Both the position numbers and the translations under genes were made by a program. A stretch of 34,582 bases of DNA from Phyllobacterium lublinensis. Its GTDB lineage: Bacteria; Pseudomonadota; Alphaproteobacteria; Rhizobiales; Rhizobiaceae. Shown here in pieces: positions 23,980 to 31,876 of this stretch. Within the stretch, counting starts at the first letter, position 1. Each line of letters opens with the position of its first letter. Below the pieces are notes generated by a model. The model was not told the DNA's origin, ran no database searches, and worked only from the letters and a program-made list of their open reading frames with translations. Where the stretch lies: the NCBI RefSeq assembly GCF_020164435.1, contig NZ_JAIUDQ010000025.1, positions 1-34,582 of the forward strand. The letters are read 5' to 3'.

Positions 23980-24345
23980 GTGGAAAGTTCGGCATTTCTG
24001 GGTATGCGCGATTCCTTTGAACATGTGATGATCAAATCTCCACGCTCAGGCATGATCCTCAACGTTACGTCCGTGGAGCAAGCATTCGAACTATTGGGAC
24101 AATGCTGGACTAAACGTTGTGGGCCAAAACATGCAAACGCTTTGGAAATATGCACGAAAGCCTTAAAGAGCCAACTCCCGGTATATGAAGCTCGGCTTGC
24201 ATTCATGGAGGCCGCCCAGGAAATCGATGCTTTAGTCATTGAAAGTACCCGCTCGACCACTCCACCGCGGACAGTCAGGAACAAGGTGAACGACTCTGCG
24301 TTCACCGATAATGGAGACCGCCCACCTCGCCAGCGCCAAGGTTAG
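23980..24345 (+). CDS. DUF982 protein
   Basis: A 121-residue protein started here at GTG 23980; ATG 24004 is an equally plausible start, as neither has a strong Shine-Dalgarno. The core 'VTSVEQAFELLGQCWTKRCG', 'HANALEICTKALKSQLPVYE' and 'ARLAFMEAAQEIDALV' fits DUF982, a family of short helical proteins amplified in rhizobia and often plasmid-borne. The last ~30 residues are a polar tail. Function unknown. It converges with the entericidin gene, ends 19 nt apart. A GGAAC at 23972 has no matching -10. Confidence 0.8.
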   Translation: MESSAFLGMRDSFEHVMIKSPRSGMILNVTSVEQAFELLGQCWTKRCGPKHANALEICTKALKSQLPVYEARLAFMEAAQEIDALVIESTRSTTPPRTVRNKVNDSAFTDNGDRPPRQRQG

Positions 24346-24364
24346 GGGCGGGTCTCGATTTAGA

Positions 24365-24520
24365 TCAGTTGGCCGATCTAACCACCCGGTTCCCGGCGGA
24401 CTGTGTGGCATTGACTGTATTGGCCGTATCCGCGCCCACACCGCGAATGGTATTCGCGCAAGAGGCAAGCGTGGTCAGGGCGAATACCATAGTTACTAAA
24501 ACGAGGTACAAGCGTCTCAT
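24365..24520 (-). CDS. entericidin A/B-family lipoprotein
   Basis: A 51-residue protein from ATG 24520 with TAGGAGA seven nt upstream. The signal sequence 'MRRLYLVLVTMVFALTTLAS' leads to lipobox LASC with C21. The mature peptide 'ANTIRGVGADTANTVNATQS' is the entericidin pattern (NTIRGxGxDT). Entericidins are small envelope lipoproteins, forming in E. coli an EcnA/EcnB antidote-toxin pair linked to stationary-phase lysis. Only one member is visible here. The gene has a perfect EcfG-type promoter at 24558-24582, giving a leader of about 30 nt. Confidence 0.93.
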   Translation of the reverse strand: MRRLYLVLVTMVFALTTLASCANTIRGVGADTANTVNATQSAGNRVVRSAN

Positions 24521-24557
24521 GGAAATTCTCCTAAATTCGTTGATGTGCTTTGGACAC

Positions 24558-24582
24558 AACGTTGCGCTGCCGCCCCGGTTCC
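24558..24582 (-). promoter_or_regulatory. perfect EcfG-type promoter of entericidin gene
   Basis: Minus strand GGAAC (24582-24578), 16 nt, CGTT (24561-24558). It is wedged into the 77-nt gap after the esterase stop codon at 24598, so entericidin can be made from its own start. Confidence 0.85.
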
Positions 24583-24597
24583 GTGGAGCAAGTAGCA

Positions 24598-25680
24598 TTA
24601 CATCAGACCAGCTTTTCGCAGTGCGTCTTCAATCACGGTTCCCACCGGATGGGGGGAATGATGGCGACTGTCATCCGAAGCGGGGACAGGAAGATACGGG
24701 GAAACTGCGACACTTGATATTGTCTGTTCGCCAATCAAACCCCATGAGCTTGCGATATGAAATGTCGATGAGATTCCAACATCGAGCATGAAGGGCATGC
24801 TCACACCATTTTCCCCTGACTTGATAGGTGTGCCGTGGCCCATGCCAGTTATGGTGTGAGCCTCGATGCGGGGGGTGCCTGCGCTGTCGCTCCAGGTTCG
24901 ACACCGGTGGTTCTGTAGCTGCGAGGTAATGATTGGGTTCTCGTCCAGTTCATGCAGATGCCACCACTGGCCCACGGTCGCTTCCATGTTGATGGGATCG
25001 ACGGTCTTGTCAGCTGTACCGTGCCACACCGACAATGAGGGCCATGGTCCTTGGTGATCGGAAGCATGACGAACCTTGTCGGTCAGAATGCGGCTCTCTT
25101 TAAGACCTTGGCCCTGCATGCGTTCGAACGCCTCGGGGATATTTGATGCAGTTCCAAACGGCAAGCCCGCGATCACAGCGCCAGCTTTAAACAGTTCGGG
25201 ATATGTTGCCAGCAATGCAGTCGTCATCGCCCCGCCTGCCGAGAGGCCAGTGACAAAAACTCGTCCGCTATCCAACGAGTGACGTTCGATCATAGTGCGA
25301 ACCATCTGACTGATCGAATGCACCTCACCCTGACCTCTGGTGATGTCGGCCGTGGCAAACCAGTTGAAGCAGAGATTGGGATTGTTCACTCGCTGTTGTT
25401 CAGGAAAGAGCAGCGCAAATCCATGCTTGTCGGCAAGTTGAGACCAGCCAGCCCCATGATCATAGCTCGCCGCATTCTGCGTGCAGCCATGCAAGACGAC
25501 CACGACTGCACCCCCAGGTTCGAACGTTGTAGGGACATATGTCCATGCCGTAAGGTTTCCGGGGTTGTCACCAAAGTCGGACATTGGTTGCAACCGCGTG
25601 TTCTTGCTAACTGTGATCGGCGAGGATTTTACCGTTCGCAGGACATTCAAGCGCTTGATCGTACTGGCAATGCTTCGCAT
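24598..25680 (-). CDS. PHB-depolymerase-family esterase (LpqC-like)
   Basis: A 360-residue alpha/beta hydrolase; AAGGA lies seven nt before ATG 25680. The oxyanion region is 'VVVVLHGCTQNAASYDHGAG' (residues ~59-78). Nucleophile S147 lies in 'VTGLSAGGAM', the acid near D224 in 'WHGTADKTVDP', and H282 in 'GMGHGTPIKSG'. This matches the esterase/PHB depolymerase (type PF10503) family, which includes short-chain and feruloyl esterases. No signal peptide is apparent, so an intracellular polyhydroxybutyrate-oligomer or ester substrate is possible but not shown. An imperfect EcfG-type site (GCAAC-N16-CGTT) lies 48 nt upstream. Confidence 0.88.
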   Translation of the reverse strand: MRSIASTIKRLNVLRTVKSSPITVSKNTRLQPMSDFGDNPGNLTAWTYVPTTFEPGGAVVVVLHGCTQNAASYDHGAGWSQLADKHGFALLFPEQQRVNNPNLCFNWFATADITRGQGEVHSISQMVRTMIERHSLDSGRVFVTGLSAGGAMTTALLATYPELFKAGAVIAGLPFGTASNIPEAFERMQGQGLKESRILTDKVRHASDHQGPWPSLSVWHGTADKTVDPINMEATVGQWWHLHELDENPIITSQLQNHRCRTWSDSAGTPRIEAHTITGMGHGTPIKSGENGVSMPFMLDVGISSTFHIASSWGLIGEQTISSVAVSPYLPVPASDDSRHHSPHPVGTVIEDALRKAGLM

Positions 25681-25727
25681 GGAGACGTCCTTTTCTTCAA
25701 CAACCGGGGCGGGTGTCGATCAGCGTC

Positions 25728-25752
25728 AACGCGAGTGCGAGAAATAGGTTGC
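25728..25752 (-). promoter_or_regulatory. imperfect EcfG-type site before esterase gene
   Basis: Minus strand GCAAC (25752-25748), 16 nt, CGTT (25731-25728). The -35 deviates at a highly conserved base (GGAAC expected), so this is weak on its own. Position and spacing relative to the gene are right. Confidence 0.3.
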
Positions 25753-25860
25753 TGCACTGCACAAAAAAATGGTGAACGCCGGCTACACCCGCGGGCACGC
25801 GCCGACTGATGCCAGCGGGCGGCTTACGTATCTAATGGATCAGAAGTCAAAGTGATGATA

Positions 25861-25923
25861 AATCGCGATTGCCACGCGTGGCATTGTCCGGCGGTTCAAA
25901 GACTTGGTCCATAGACCAAGTCT
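25861..25923. repeat. cluster of perfect palindromes in non-coding DNA
   Basis: AATCGCGATT (25861-25870) abuts TGCCACGCGTGGCA (25870-25883). Then AGACTTGGTC (25900-25909) pairs with GACCAAGTCT (25914-25923) across a CATA loop. No T-run follows. Position between the divergent esterase and SHOCT loci suggests operators or a structured transcript. The region 25681-26421 holds no convincing gene. It also carries two EcfG-type sites and a small inverted repeat at 26038-26054. Confidence 0.65.
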
Positions 25924-26125
25924 CCTGAAGCGTCGCCGTACCTACTCGCCTAAGTAATCACGGTTAGGCTTCAACTGATGACTGATTTCGCTTGTGGGCA
26001 AAGTCATCAATCGGATTGACGTTACCTAGATCGCTAGATTGTGCAACGCACAATTCGTGTTTGCGTTACCGCTTTTCGATTTGCGTCACCCAAAAGTCAC
26101 AGGACGCTTCTGTGCTGACGCCGCG

Positions 26126-26151
26126 GGAACACTCCAAGACAGCGGGGCGTT
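26126..26151 (+). promoter_or_regulatory. perfect EcfG-type promoter without an adjacent gene
   Basis: GGAAC (26126-26130), 17 nt, CGTT (26148-26151). The nearest credible start codon downstream is ATG 26422, about 265 nt past the predicted transcript start. A second EcfG-type site at 26275 lies in between. Confidence 0.75.
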
Positions 26152-26156
26152 AACGA

Positions 26157-26213
26157 GATCCACCTGGAGATCGCAAAGGAAGGGTGGCCGATCTCGCCGA
26201 GATCCCGTGGATC
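26157..26213 (+). other. candidate structured non-coding transcript
   Basis: Immediately after the orphan EcfG-type promoter the sequence can fold: outer stem GATCCAC (26157-26163) with GTGGATC (26207-26213), inner hairpin GATCTC-GCC-GAGATC (26190-26204). No open frame with a ribosome site starts here. This could be a stress-induced small RNA or simply a long leader of the SHOCT operon. No terminator was found, so its 3' end is unknown. Confidence 0.25.
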
Positions 26214-26274
26214 AAAATCCGGCGCTCACTATCGTCCTAAAAATAATCCGAGCCAGATCACAACACCGCTCCAA

Positions 26275-26299
26275 GGAACCATCGACAAGCTACTTAGTT
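26275..26299 (+). promoter_or_regulatory. EcfG-type promoter before SHOCT gene
   Basis: GGAAC (26275-26279), 16 nt, AGTT (26296-26299). The -10 has A in place of C, as at 1035 and 23551. It is ~120 nt before ATG 26422. Confidence 0.45.
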
Positions 26300-26421
26300 A
26301 AGCAACGAAGCCAATATGGAGTGGATGTTGCCTGTTAGGCCACACCGAGACTTTGAAGCTCTACCGATAGGATCTGAGCAGCGACAGTGGCGATTGAGAG
26401 AATGGGGGCGCTAGTACGGGC

Positions 26422-27006
26422 ATGTTCAAGGATCGCAAAGAGCAAACTTTGCATGAAATTGCTGAGCGACACGGTGTAAGCTCCGAGGCGGTCAAACATC
26501 TCTACGAGACGATGTCATCTGGTCGTGGCACATTGGCCCAATTCAATCATCCGGACCTTGGTGGCATGGGCCAATGGACGAAAGGTGGAATGCTTATGAT
26601 CGGAGAAATGTTCAATGATGCGTTGAAGGCTAGAGTCGCGTCCATTTGCTTGGACGTCGCACAATTAATAAGTGCAGGCTCGGATGATCGGGAATCAATG
26701 GGTAGGCGAGCAGAGGTTGATCCAGAGGCCGAAACATCAAGTTATCGGTCAGGAGGCAAGTGGTGGCCTGAGCGCTGGGGACAACCCTCATCAATTGGCT
26801 CCCAAAACACGCTCCGCTATGCATTCTTTCCGGAAACTCGCCGACTGGCGGTGGCACATGGCTCCACCGTAACGCTCTACGACACCAAGGATCATCTCAT
26901 TAGCGGTGTGTCGCAACAGCAGAGTTCTCTACAATCATTGCGCTTTACCTCGCAACACGGTCCGATAGATATTGCGGATCTGGAGATAGTAACCAAACCG
27001 GATTGA
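26422..27006 (+). CDS. SHOCT-domain-like protein
   Basis: A 194-residue soluble protein. The N-terminus, 'IAERHGVSSEAVKHLYETMS' plus 'GRGTLAQFNHPDLGGMGQW', has the SHOCT-like short helical pattern. It is followed by 'GGMLMIGEMFNDALKARV', a polar linker, and a C-terminal beta-rich part: W113-W114 ('GGKWWPERWGQPSSIGSQNT'), 'LRYAFFPETRRLAVAHGSTV', 'TLYDTKDHLISGVSQQQ'. This arrangement is known to me from uncharacterised rhizobial proteins. The ribosome site is weak. The transglutaminase-like gene starts 21 nt after its stop, so the two form a likely operon, probably driven by the EcfG-type sites upstream. Confidence 0.8.
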   Translation: MFKDRKEQTLHEIAERHGVSSEAVKHLYETMSSGRGTLAQFNHPDLGGMGQWTKGGMLMIGEMFNDALKARVASICLDVAQLISAGSDDRESMGRRAEVDPEAETSSYRSGGKWWPERWGQPSSIGSQNTLRYAFFPETRRLAVAHGSTVTLYDTKDHLISGVSQQQSSLQSLRFTSQHGPIDIADLEIVTKPD

Positions 27007-27027
27007 TCTCCCAAGAGGCGGCATCTC

Positions 27028-27894
27028 ATGACAATACGCTACAAGCTCGGTTGTAAGCTCTCCTACGAGGTCGTCAGCCCGACGGTTTTCATCTTTAGTC
27101 TTGAGGTCGCCCGGTTGCTTCGACACCGCGACTTGACAGAGCGCCTTGTCATTACTCCCGACAATGTCCGCCGGACCTACGTTACACCCGATGTCCATAA
27201 CCGCTATGTCAGCATAAATTGCCTGCCGGGTCCCCTGAACGTTCACTATCAAGCCGAGGTCACCCTGGATGTGTTTCGCGCTGACCCCGATTCCGTCGCC
27301 GAGACACCAATTTCCGAGATACCGCTTGATATCATGCCTTTCTTGCTTCCGTCGCGCTTTGTGCCTTCCGATAGGCTTGCCGCTTTCGCCAGCCGCGAAT
27401 TCGGGATGTTACCGAAAGGCCATAATCGGGTAACCGCGATCTGCAATTGGCTTTACGCAAATATTGCCTACCAACCGGGTTCATCCAACCCCCAGACCAC
27501 AGCCGACGAAAGCCTGCTGCTACGGGCCGGCGTTTGCCGTGACTTTGCCCATTTGGGTATCGCCTTCTGCCGAGCGCTCGGCATCCCGGCGCGATTTGTA
27601 AGCTGCTATGCTTACGGGCTTGAACCCCGGGACTTCCATGCGGTTTTCGAGGCTTATCTCGATGGACGATGGTGGCTTTTTGACGGAACACGCCAAGCCA
27701 ACCTCGACGGTTTGGTTCGCATCGGTGTTGGACGTGACGCTGCCGAGATAGCATTTGCATCGCAATTTGGTGACTTCATTCCCGGACCAATCAGCATAAC
27801 CATTGATTCTTTGGAACCGGGGATTGCTACTACCCAGCGCACCATCGATGCAATCTCGACAGCAGAAACCGCGCCGAATGCCGGAGAAAGTTGA
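27028..27894 (+). CDS. transglutaminase-like cysteine protease-fold protein
   Basis: A 288-residue protein with AGAGG eight nt before its ATG. An N-terminal beta-rich domain (1-110, 'TPDVHNRYVSINCLPGPLNV') precedes the transglutaminase-like core. C170 lies in 'LRAGVCRDFAHLGIAFCRAL', H204 in 'RDFHAVFEAYL' and D219 in 'RWWLFDGTR', the full Cys-His-Asp triad. Proteins of this group (PF01841 with PF08379) often act as peptidases or amide-processing enzymes in bacteria, and the family is not restricted to cross-linking. No signal peptide, so probably cytosolic. Likely cotranscribed with the SHOCT gene. The 295 nt after its stop hold no gene up to the cupin promoter. Confidence 0.9.
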   Translation: MTIRYKLGCKLSYEVVSPTVFIFSLEVARLLRHRDLTERLVITPDNVRRTYVTPDVHNRYVSINCLPGPLNVHYQAEVTLDVFRADPDSVAETPISEIPLDIMPFLLPSRFVPSDRLAAFASREFGMLPKGHNRVTAICNWLYANIAYQPGSSNPQTTADESLLLRAGVCRDFAHLGIAFCRALGIPARFVSCYAYGLEPRDFHAVFEAYLDGRWWLFDGTRQANLDGLVRIGVGRDAAEIAFASQFGDFIPGPISITIDSLEPGIATTQRTIDAISTAETAPNAGES

Positions 27895-28127
27895 TTTAAG
27901 GTCTCTGGCACGCAACGATCATCCTTGCGCAGTTTTAGTGGCTTACGTCTGGGAGGTCTGAGCCTGTGCCAATCGGTTTTCACCTAAGATTATTTTTCAA
28001 CTCCATAGAGGAAGATTGGTGGTCTTGCTACACATCCGGAAATATCCCTGGCAGGTCATCGTAGCGCATCCTCACCAACCGGTTTGAGTAGCGGATAAGC
28101 GGCCGTCAGTCGTAATCTCGGAGCGAC

Positions 28128-28152
28128 GGAACCGGACGGCCATCGGACCGTT
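28128..28152 (+). promoter_or_regulatory. perfect EcfG-type promoter of cupin gene
   Basis: GGAAC (28128-28132), 16 nt, CGTT (28149-28152), about 30 nt before the expected leader and 37 nt before GTG 28190. Confidence 0.85.
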
Positions 28153-28189
28153 TTGACAATGAAGCGATCTCGATGCATGGAGAAAAATC

Positions 28190-28540
28190 GTGACAGTTTA
28201 CAAGTTTGCCTTGGCAAATGCGTCCTTCGAGCGTTCACCGGGGCAGCAGGCCGACGTCTTTGCCGGCAATGTCTTGGACCAACGCCATGGTGGACCGGTA
28301 ACCGTCGGCTTCGGGCGATACGGGCCAAACCAAATCCTTGAAACGACCATTGCAGTACATGACACGATGGTGATTCTGGAGGGGCGGGTCTCGGTCACCA
28401 GCAATGGGGAAACGTTCAATGCGGGACCAGGCGAAATTATCGCCATGCAGGGCGGTGATCGAGTAACGATCCGTTCGCACGAGAAGGGCGCAGTGACCGC
28501 TTACGTTACTTACCCCCATTGGCAGGAAACCGAATCTTAG
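28190..28540 (+). CDS. small cupin-domain protein
   Basis: A 116-residue single-domain cupin started at GTG 28190, with GGAG seven nt upstream. The fold shows in 'GPVTVGFGRYGPNQILETTI' (first motif region), 'HDTMVILEGRVSVTSNGETF' and 'GPGEIIAMQGGDRVTIRSHE'. The usual metal-binding His/Glu set G(X)5HXH is not seen; in its place is 'ETTIAVHD', so it may bind no metal or bind it atypically. EutQ-like cupins are the closest type I can name. Cytosolic, function unknown. It has its own perfect EcfG-type promoter. Confidence 0.85.
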   Translation: MTVYKFALANASFERSPGQQADVFAGNVLDQRHGGPVTVGFGRYGPNQILETTIAVHDTMVILEGRVSVTSNGETFNAGPGEIIAMQGGDRVTIRSHEKGAVTAYVTYPHWQETES

Positions 28541-28768
28541 CCGAGGCATATAGCGAAGTTGGAGCCTATTTGAGTAAGGCGTGCAATTGATACCGTGGTC
28601 ACCGAAAAAGCCCATAAGGTCGGCGCAAGAATGTGATGGCGTCCGGAGCAAATGGAATGCTAGCCACACTGGCCCCAGTTTCATTGCAGAACCGAGCCTT
28701 GTGACAATGCGTTATCATTACGAGACGAATACATCAGCTCATCGCCACTCAGATTCTGGACAGATAAT

Positions 28769-29671
28769 ATGATTACCGCCGTTTCCCGTTCAGTTGTTGC
28801 GCTCCGAACTACCATACCGGACGATGCATTTACTGCATCGTCGCTCGGTACGGTGAGGGAAGGTAGCGGTGTTGTAATTCGCGATGACGGGCTCGTGCTC
28901 ACAATCGGGTACTTAATTACTGAAGCTGACGAAGTCTGGTTGACAAGCCAAGATGGAAAACTGGTTCCAGGGCACCCGCTAGCCTATGATCAGGAAAGTG
29001 GTTTTGGTCTCGTTCTGGCCATGGGCCATCTTGAAGTTCCTGCGGTGCATTTCGGAAATGCTGCTGAGGCCAAATCGGGAGATGACGTGGTTCTCGTCGA
29101 CGGATTAGGTCGGTCCGTCCATTCCAACATCGTCGCAAAGCAAGAGTTTGCAGGATACTGGGAGTACCTTCTGGATAACGCAATCTTCGTTGCGCCTGCA
29201 CATCCCTCCTGGGGTGGCGCTGCACTATTTGGTCCAAACGGAAAACTGTTGGGCATTGGGTCTCTAAAATTACAGACGATAGTGGATGGGGAAACGGTGG
29301 ACATGAACATGGTCGTACCGGTCGATATCCTTCTACCAATTCTAAGCGATCTCCTCACCCAAGGGAAGGTCAGCAGGAAACCCCGGCCATGGCTTGGAGC
29401 CTTTTCCGCAGAAAGCAACGGTAAGGTCGTGGTGTTGAGCGTTTCTGAAGTTGGCCCGGCTGCGCAAGCCGGTCTGCGGCGAGGCGACATCATTTCCGAA
29501 ATCCAAGGTGGTGAGATCGAGGGTCTTGCAGATTTTTATCGGAAGGTCTGGCAAAGTGGCCCAATAGGATCAGAGATCCCGATGAGGGTTTTGCGCGACG
29601 GCAGAGAAGCCTGGCTGCGCGTGAAAACGGCGGATCGCAATAGCTTTCTTAAAAAACCTTCGCTGCAGTGA
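28769..29671 (+). CDS. HtrA/DegP-like PDZ protein with catalytic triad lost
   Basis: A 300-residue protein with the trypsin-like barrel of HtrA followed by one PDZ domain (~205-290, 'PWLGAF', 'VSEVGPAAQAGLRRGDIISE'). The positions of the triad are replaced. The His of 'TNNHVV' is Y48 in 'LTIGYLITEAD', the Asp of 'TDLAVL' is G78 in 'SGFGLVLA', and the Ser of GNSGGP is W148 in 'HPSWGGAALFG'. The fold-determining glycines remain, so this looks like a conserved pseudoprotease rather than a decaying gene. No signal peptide is apparent at this start, so the protein may be cytosolic. Weak ribosome site. A ligand-binding or chaperone role is inferred. It is 228 nt after the cupin gene, with no promoter recognised. 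Confidence 0.85.
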   Translation: MITAVSRSVVALRTTIPDDAFTASSLGTVREGSGVVIRDDGLVLTIGYLITEADEVWLTSQDGKLVPGHPLAYDQESGFGLVLAMGHLEVPAVHFGNAAEAKSGDDVVLVDGLGRSVHSNIVAKQEFAGYWEYLLDNAIFVAPAHPSWGGAALFGPNGKLLGIGSLKLQTIVDGETVDMNMVVPVDILLPILSDLLTQGKVSRKPRPWLGAFSAESNGKVVVLSVSEVGPAAQAGLRRGDIISEIQGGEIEGLADFYRKVWQSGPIGSEIPMRVLRDGREAWLRVKTADRNSFLKKPSLQ

Positions 29672-29795
29672 GGCGGGAACCGGGTGTTTCCATCAGGTTC
29701 GACCAGAGATTCTGCTCATTGACATTTCCGGTCGAGGACATCACCTCGTGCGGAAATTTGATTTGCTAACACTCTAAAGCACGAAGAAGATGAAA

Positions 29796-30005
29796 ATGGC
29801 TACTGGCACTGTTAAATGGTTTAACTCGACCAAAGGTTTTGGCTTCATACAACCTGACGATGGCGGCACTGATGTGTTCGTCCATATATCTGCAGTAGAG
29901 CGGGCTGGATTGCGTGGCCTCAATGACGGTCAGAAAATCAAATATGAGATCACCCAAGACCGCCGTTCGGGCAAATCGTCTGCTGACAATCTGAGCGTTG
30001 ACTGA
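29796..30005 (+). CDS. cspA: cold-shock-domain protein
   Basis: A 69-residue CSD protein, [18 protein letters not shown], with RNP1 (KGFGFI) and RNP2 (VFVHIS) intact and the family's usual length, ending '[14 protein letters not shown]'. ATG 29796 is the typical start; ATG 29790 two codons earlier is also in frame. The purine-rich GAAGAAG stretch provides the ribosome site. It binds single-stranded RNA/DNA and acts as an RNA chaperone. A longish AT-rich leader upstream would suit cold-shock mRNA control, but no specific element was identified. It stands alone. Confidence 0.95.
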   Translation: MATGTVKWFNSTKGFGFIQPDDGGTDVFVHISAVERAGLRGLNDGQKIKYEITQDRRSGKSSADNLSVD

Positions 30006-30203
30006 TTAGCTACTGTCTTAATCGCGCGACATTTCGCGAGCGGCGCAAACTGGACAAGACACTCGCGGGAGGGAATTGCGTGCCGATTGAAAAGGTTTTC
30101 GCGCCCGTTTTGCTCTTCGTCGGTCAGCTTGGTCGCACCGCTACACTTGAAAGTTGCATAATCAGATCAGTGGAGCTCGATCGGAATACGGCAGCCGATA
30201 CCT

Positions 30204-31178
30204 TTAATTGACGAACCGTACAACGACGCCCGGCTTCACCATTTCAGCTAGCTCCTCAGCGTCCCAGTTTGTCAGACGAACACAGCCATGCGACCCGACT
30301 TTGTTGATAAGCTCGGGATCAGGCGTTCCATGAATACCGTAGGTTGGCTCGGTTAAATCAATCCAGACACTTCCGACCGGCCCATTGGGGCCCTTGGCAA
30401 TGGTGAGGATCTTATCGTTCTCCCCTTGCTTGAAGTTGACCTTTGGATTGTACTTAAAGACGGGCATCCGCGCGACGCCCTTCACCTTGTGCGTACCCTC
30501 TGGAGAAGGATTGTCCTCGCTGCCAACCGTCGCGGGATACGCTGCAAGTAGGACATCACGATTATCGTAAGCCGTGACCTGCCCAGCCGTCTTGTCGGCT
30601 TCGATGCGGGCCACCTTTCCTTGGCGCGGGGAACCCGGCATCGCTACCTGGACTGTTTCCCCAGGGACGAAATCTGAACCTGGATTAAGCGCAGTCAAAA
30701 GGTCGATATGCATATGGAAACGTTCAGAAAGCTTTTCGGCGACGCTCGTGTAACCCAAGCTCGGCATCTTCGCCTTTTCGCCGTAGTCTGCGGGAATATG
30801 GTCCACGAGGCCTTTCGCGTCGTCGGTTGTGACCGTGTAGGTGTCGATAATCGGGCCGCCCGTCTCCAGCCTGCTGATTACATCGGGGTCGATTGTGCCG
30901 TCCGCGGGCATCCCCATCATCTTTTCGAAACTGGCCACCGCTTGGGTAACGTTCTTTCCAAAAATGCCGTCGATCACGCCCGGCGATATACCCGCGCGAT
31001 CGAGGAGAACCTGAAGGCGGATGATCGCAGGATCAGGATCGGCCGATGGTTTGGAAGCGCGCTCAGCAGAGATAGTGGACAGGGACGCAGAATTGATCGA
31101 GTCGGGTTTGACCTCGGCGGCTTCAGCGACAACGACGGAAACGATCAAGAGCGCGGACATTCCAACAAATGTTTTCAT
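30204..31178 (-). CDS. L,D-transpeptidase with peptidoglycan-binding domain
   Basis: A 324-residue exported enzyme. ATG 31178 starts signal peptide 'MKTFVGMSALLIVSVVVAEA'; an in-frame TTG at 31187 is unlikely. Residues ~50-110 form a PG_binding_1 repeat ('RLQVLLDRAGISPGVIDGIF'). The YkuD catalytic domain follows, with conserved 'YGIHGTPDPELINKVGSHGC' and VRLTNWDAEEL, which contains the catalytic Cys in SHGCVRL. It forms 3-3 cross-links or anchors proteins to peptidoglycan in the periplasm. An EcfG-type site (31242-31266) lies ~65 nt upstream, fitting envelope strengthening in general stress. The gap 30006-30203 holds no gene. Confidence 0.93.
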   Translation of the reverse strand: MKTFVGMSALLIVSVVVAEAAEVKPDSINSASLSTISAERASKPSADPDPAIIRLQVLLDRAGISPGVIDGIFGKNVTQAVASFEKMMGMPADGTIDPDVISRLETGGPIIDTYTVTTDDAKGLVDHIPADYGEKAKMPSLGYTSVAEKLSERFHMHIDLLTALNPGSDFVPGETVQVAMPGSPRQGKVARIEADKTAGQVTAYDNRDVLLAAYPATVGSEDNPSPEGTHKVKGVARMPVFKYNPKVNFKQGENDKILTIAKGPNGPVGSVWIDLTEPTYGIHGTPDPELINKVGSHGCVRLTNWDAEELAEMVKPGVVVRFVN

Positions 31179-31241
31179 GGCCCTCAAATGGAGTTGCGAT
31201 GAAGATGTTCCGAAAATAATTGTTCTTCTGTGGTTGCCTCC

Positions 31242-31266
31242 AACTCGCAGCTAGTTTGATCGTTCC
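31242..31266 (-). promoter_or_regulatory. EcfG-type promoter of L,D-transpeptidase gene
   Basis: Minus strand GGAAC (31266-31262), 16 nt, AGTT (31245-31242). The first -10 base is A. The remaining 31267-31559 holds no recognisable gene. Confidence 0.5.
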
Positions 31267-31559
31267 CGATTCAATGCCAGGTCATCGCTCTGGATACGGG
31301 ATTGTTGTTCACATATGATCATCCCGGTTTCTTGTTCATCAACCTGTTGCTCAACGATGTCCGGTGGTGGCGCATTCAAATATCCTTTCAAACATCTTTG
31401 GCGCTGTGCTCGTTGCTCTTTTTAGGTGTGTGGATATCAATTCGAGGGTTCAGCCGTTAGGTCCGCTCGGCTAATGTCTTGGCCTGTTGCGGAGGCCAGA
31501 TCATAATGTTGGTCGGCGGGTCCGTTTAAACGCGCGGAATCTCAAGTTCTGCTATCGAC

Positions 31560-31700
31560 AGTCCTCTCGCCAACAGCCGCCAGTCCGCTTTCGGCCCCGA
31601 AGCTGCCGCTTGGCGATCGTGGCGCGACTGACCGCTTCGCGCCTCGATGTCGGCCGTTGAGGTCAGTTTTGCCACCGCCTGAAAGCAGACATTGCCGACG
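31560..31700 (+). repeat. dispersed rhizobial repeat, copy C
   Basis: The exact 20-bp core lies at 31610-31629. It is flanked on the left by CCAGTCCGCTTTCGGCCCCG, as in copy A without the palindrome. The right arm shares GAAAGC.GACATT with copy A. The region 31701-31876 between it and the sulfatase gene holds no recognised gene. Confidence 0.75.
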
Positions 31701-31876
31701 ACCACGCTGGAGGTTGCGGTTGCGTCGCCAGAAGGAGACTTCGCACAAGAGCATCTCTTCGAGCACTTCTTCAGCAAGCTAGCTGTTTGGGCGCGTCGCA
31801 TTGCGAGTCATGCGCTAACGTCACGGTCTTCGTCAAACTCGCTGCCCGACTCGGATAGCGAAATCTTTACCACGCC

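Noticed and set aside
26039..26338. 99-codon frame in the palindrome-rich region
   Set aside because: It crosses the perfect EcfG-type promoter, has no ribosome site, and its product is unlike a folded protein.
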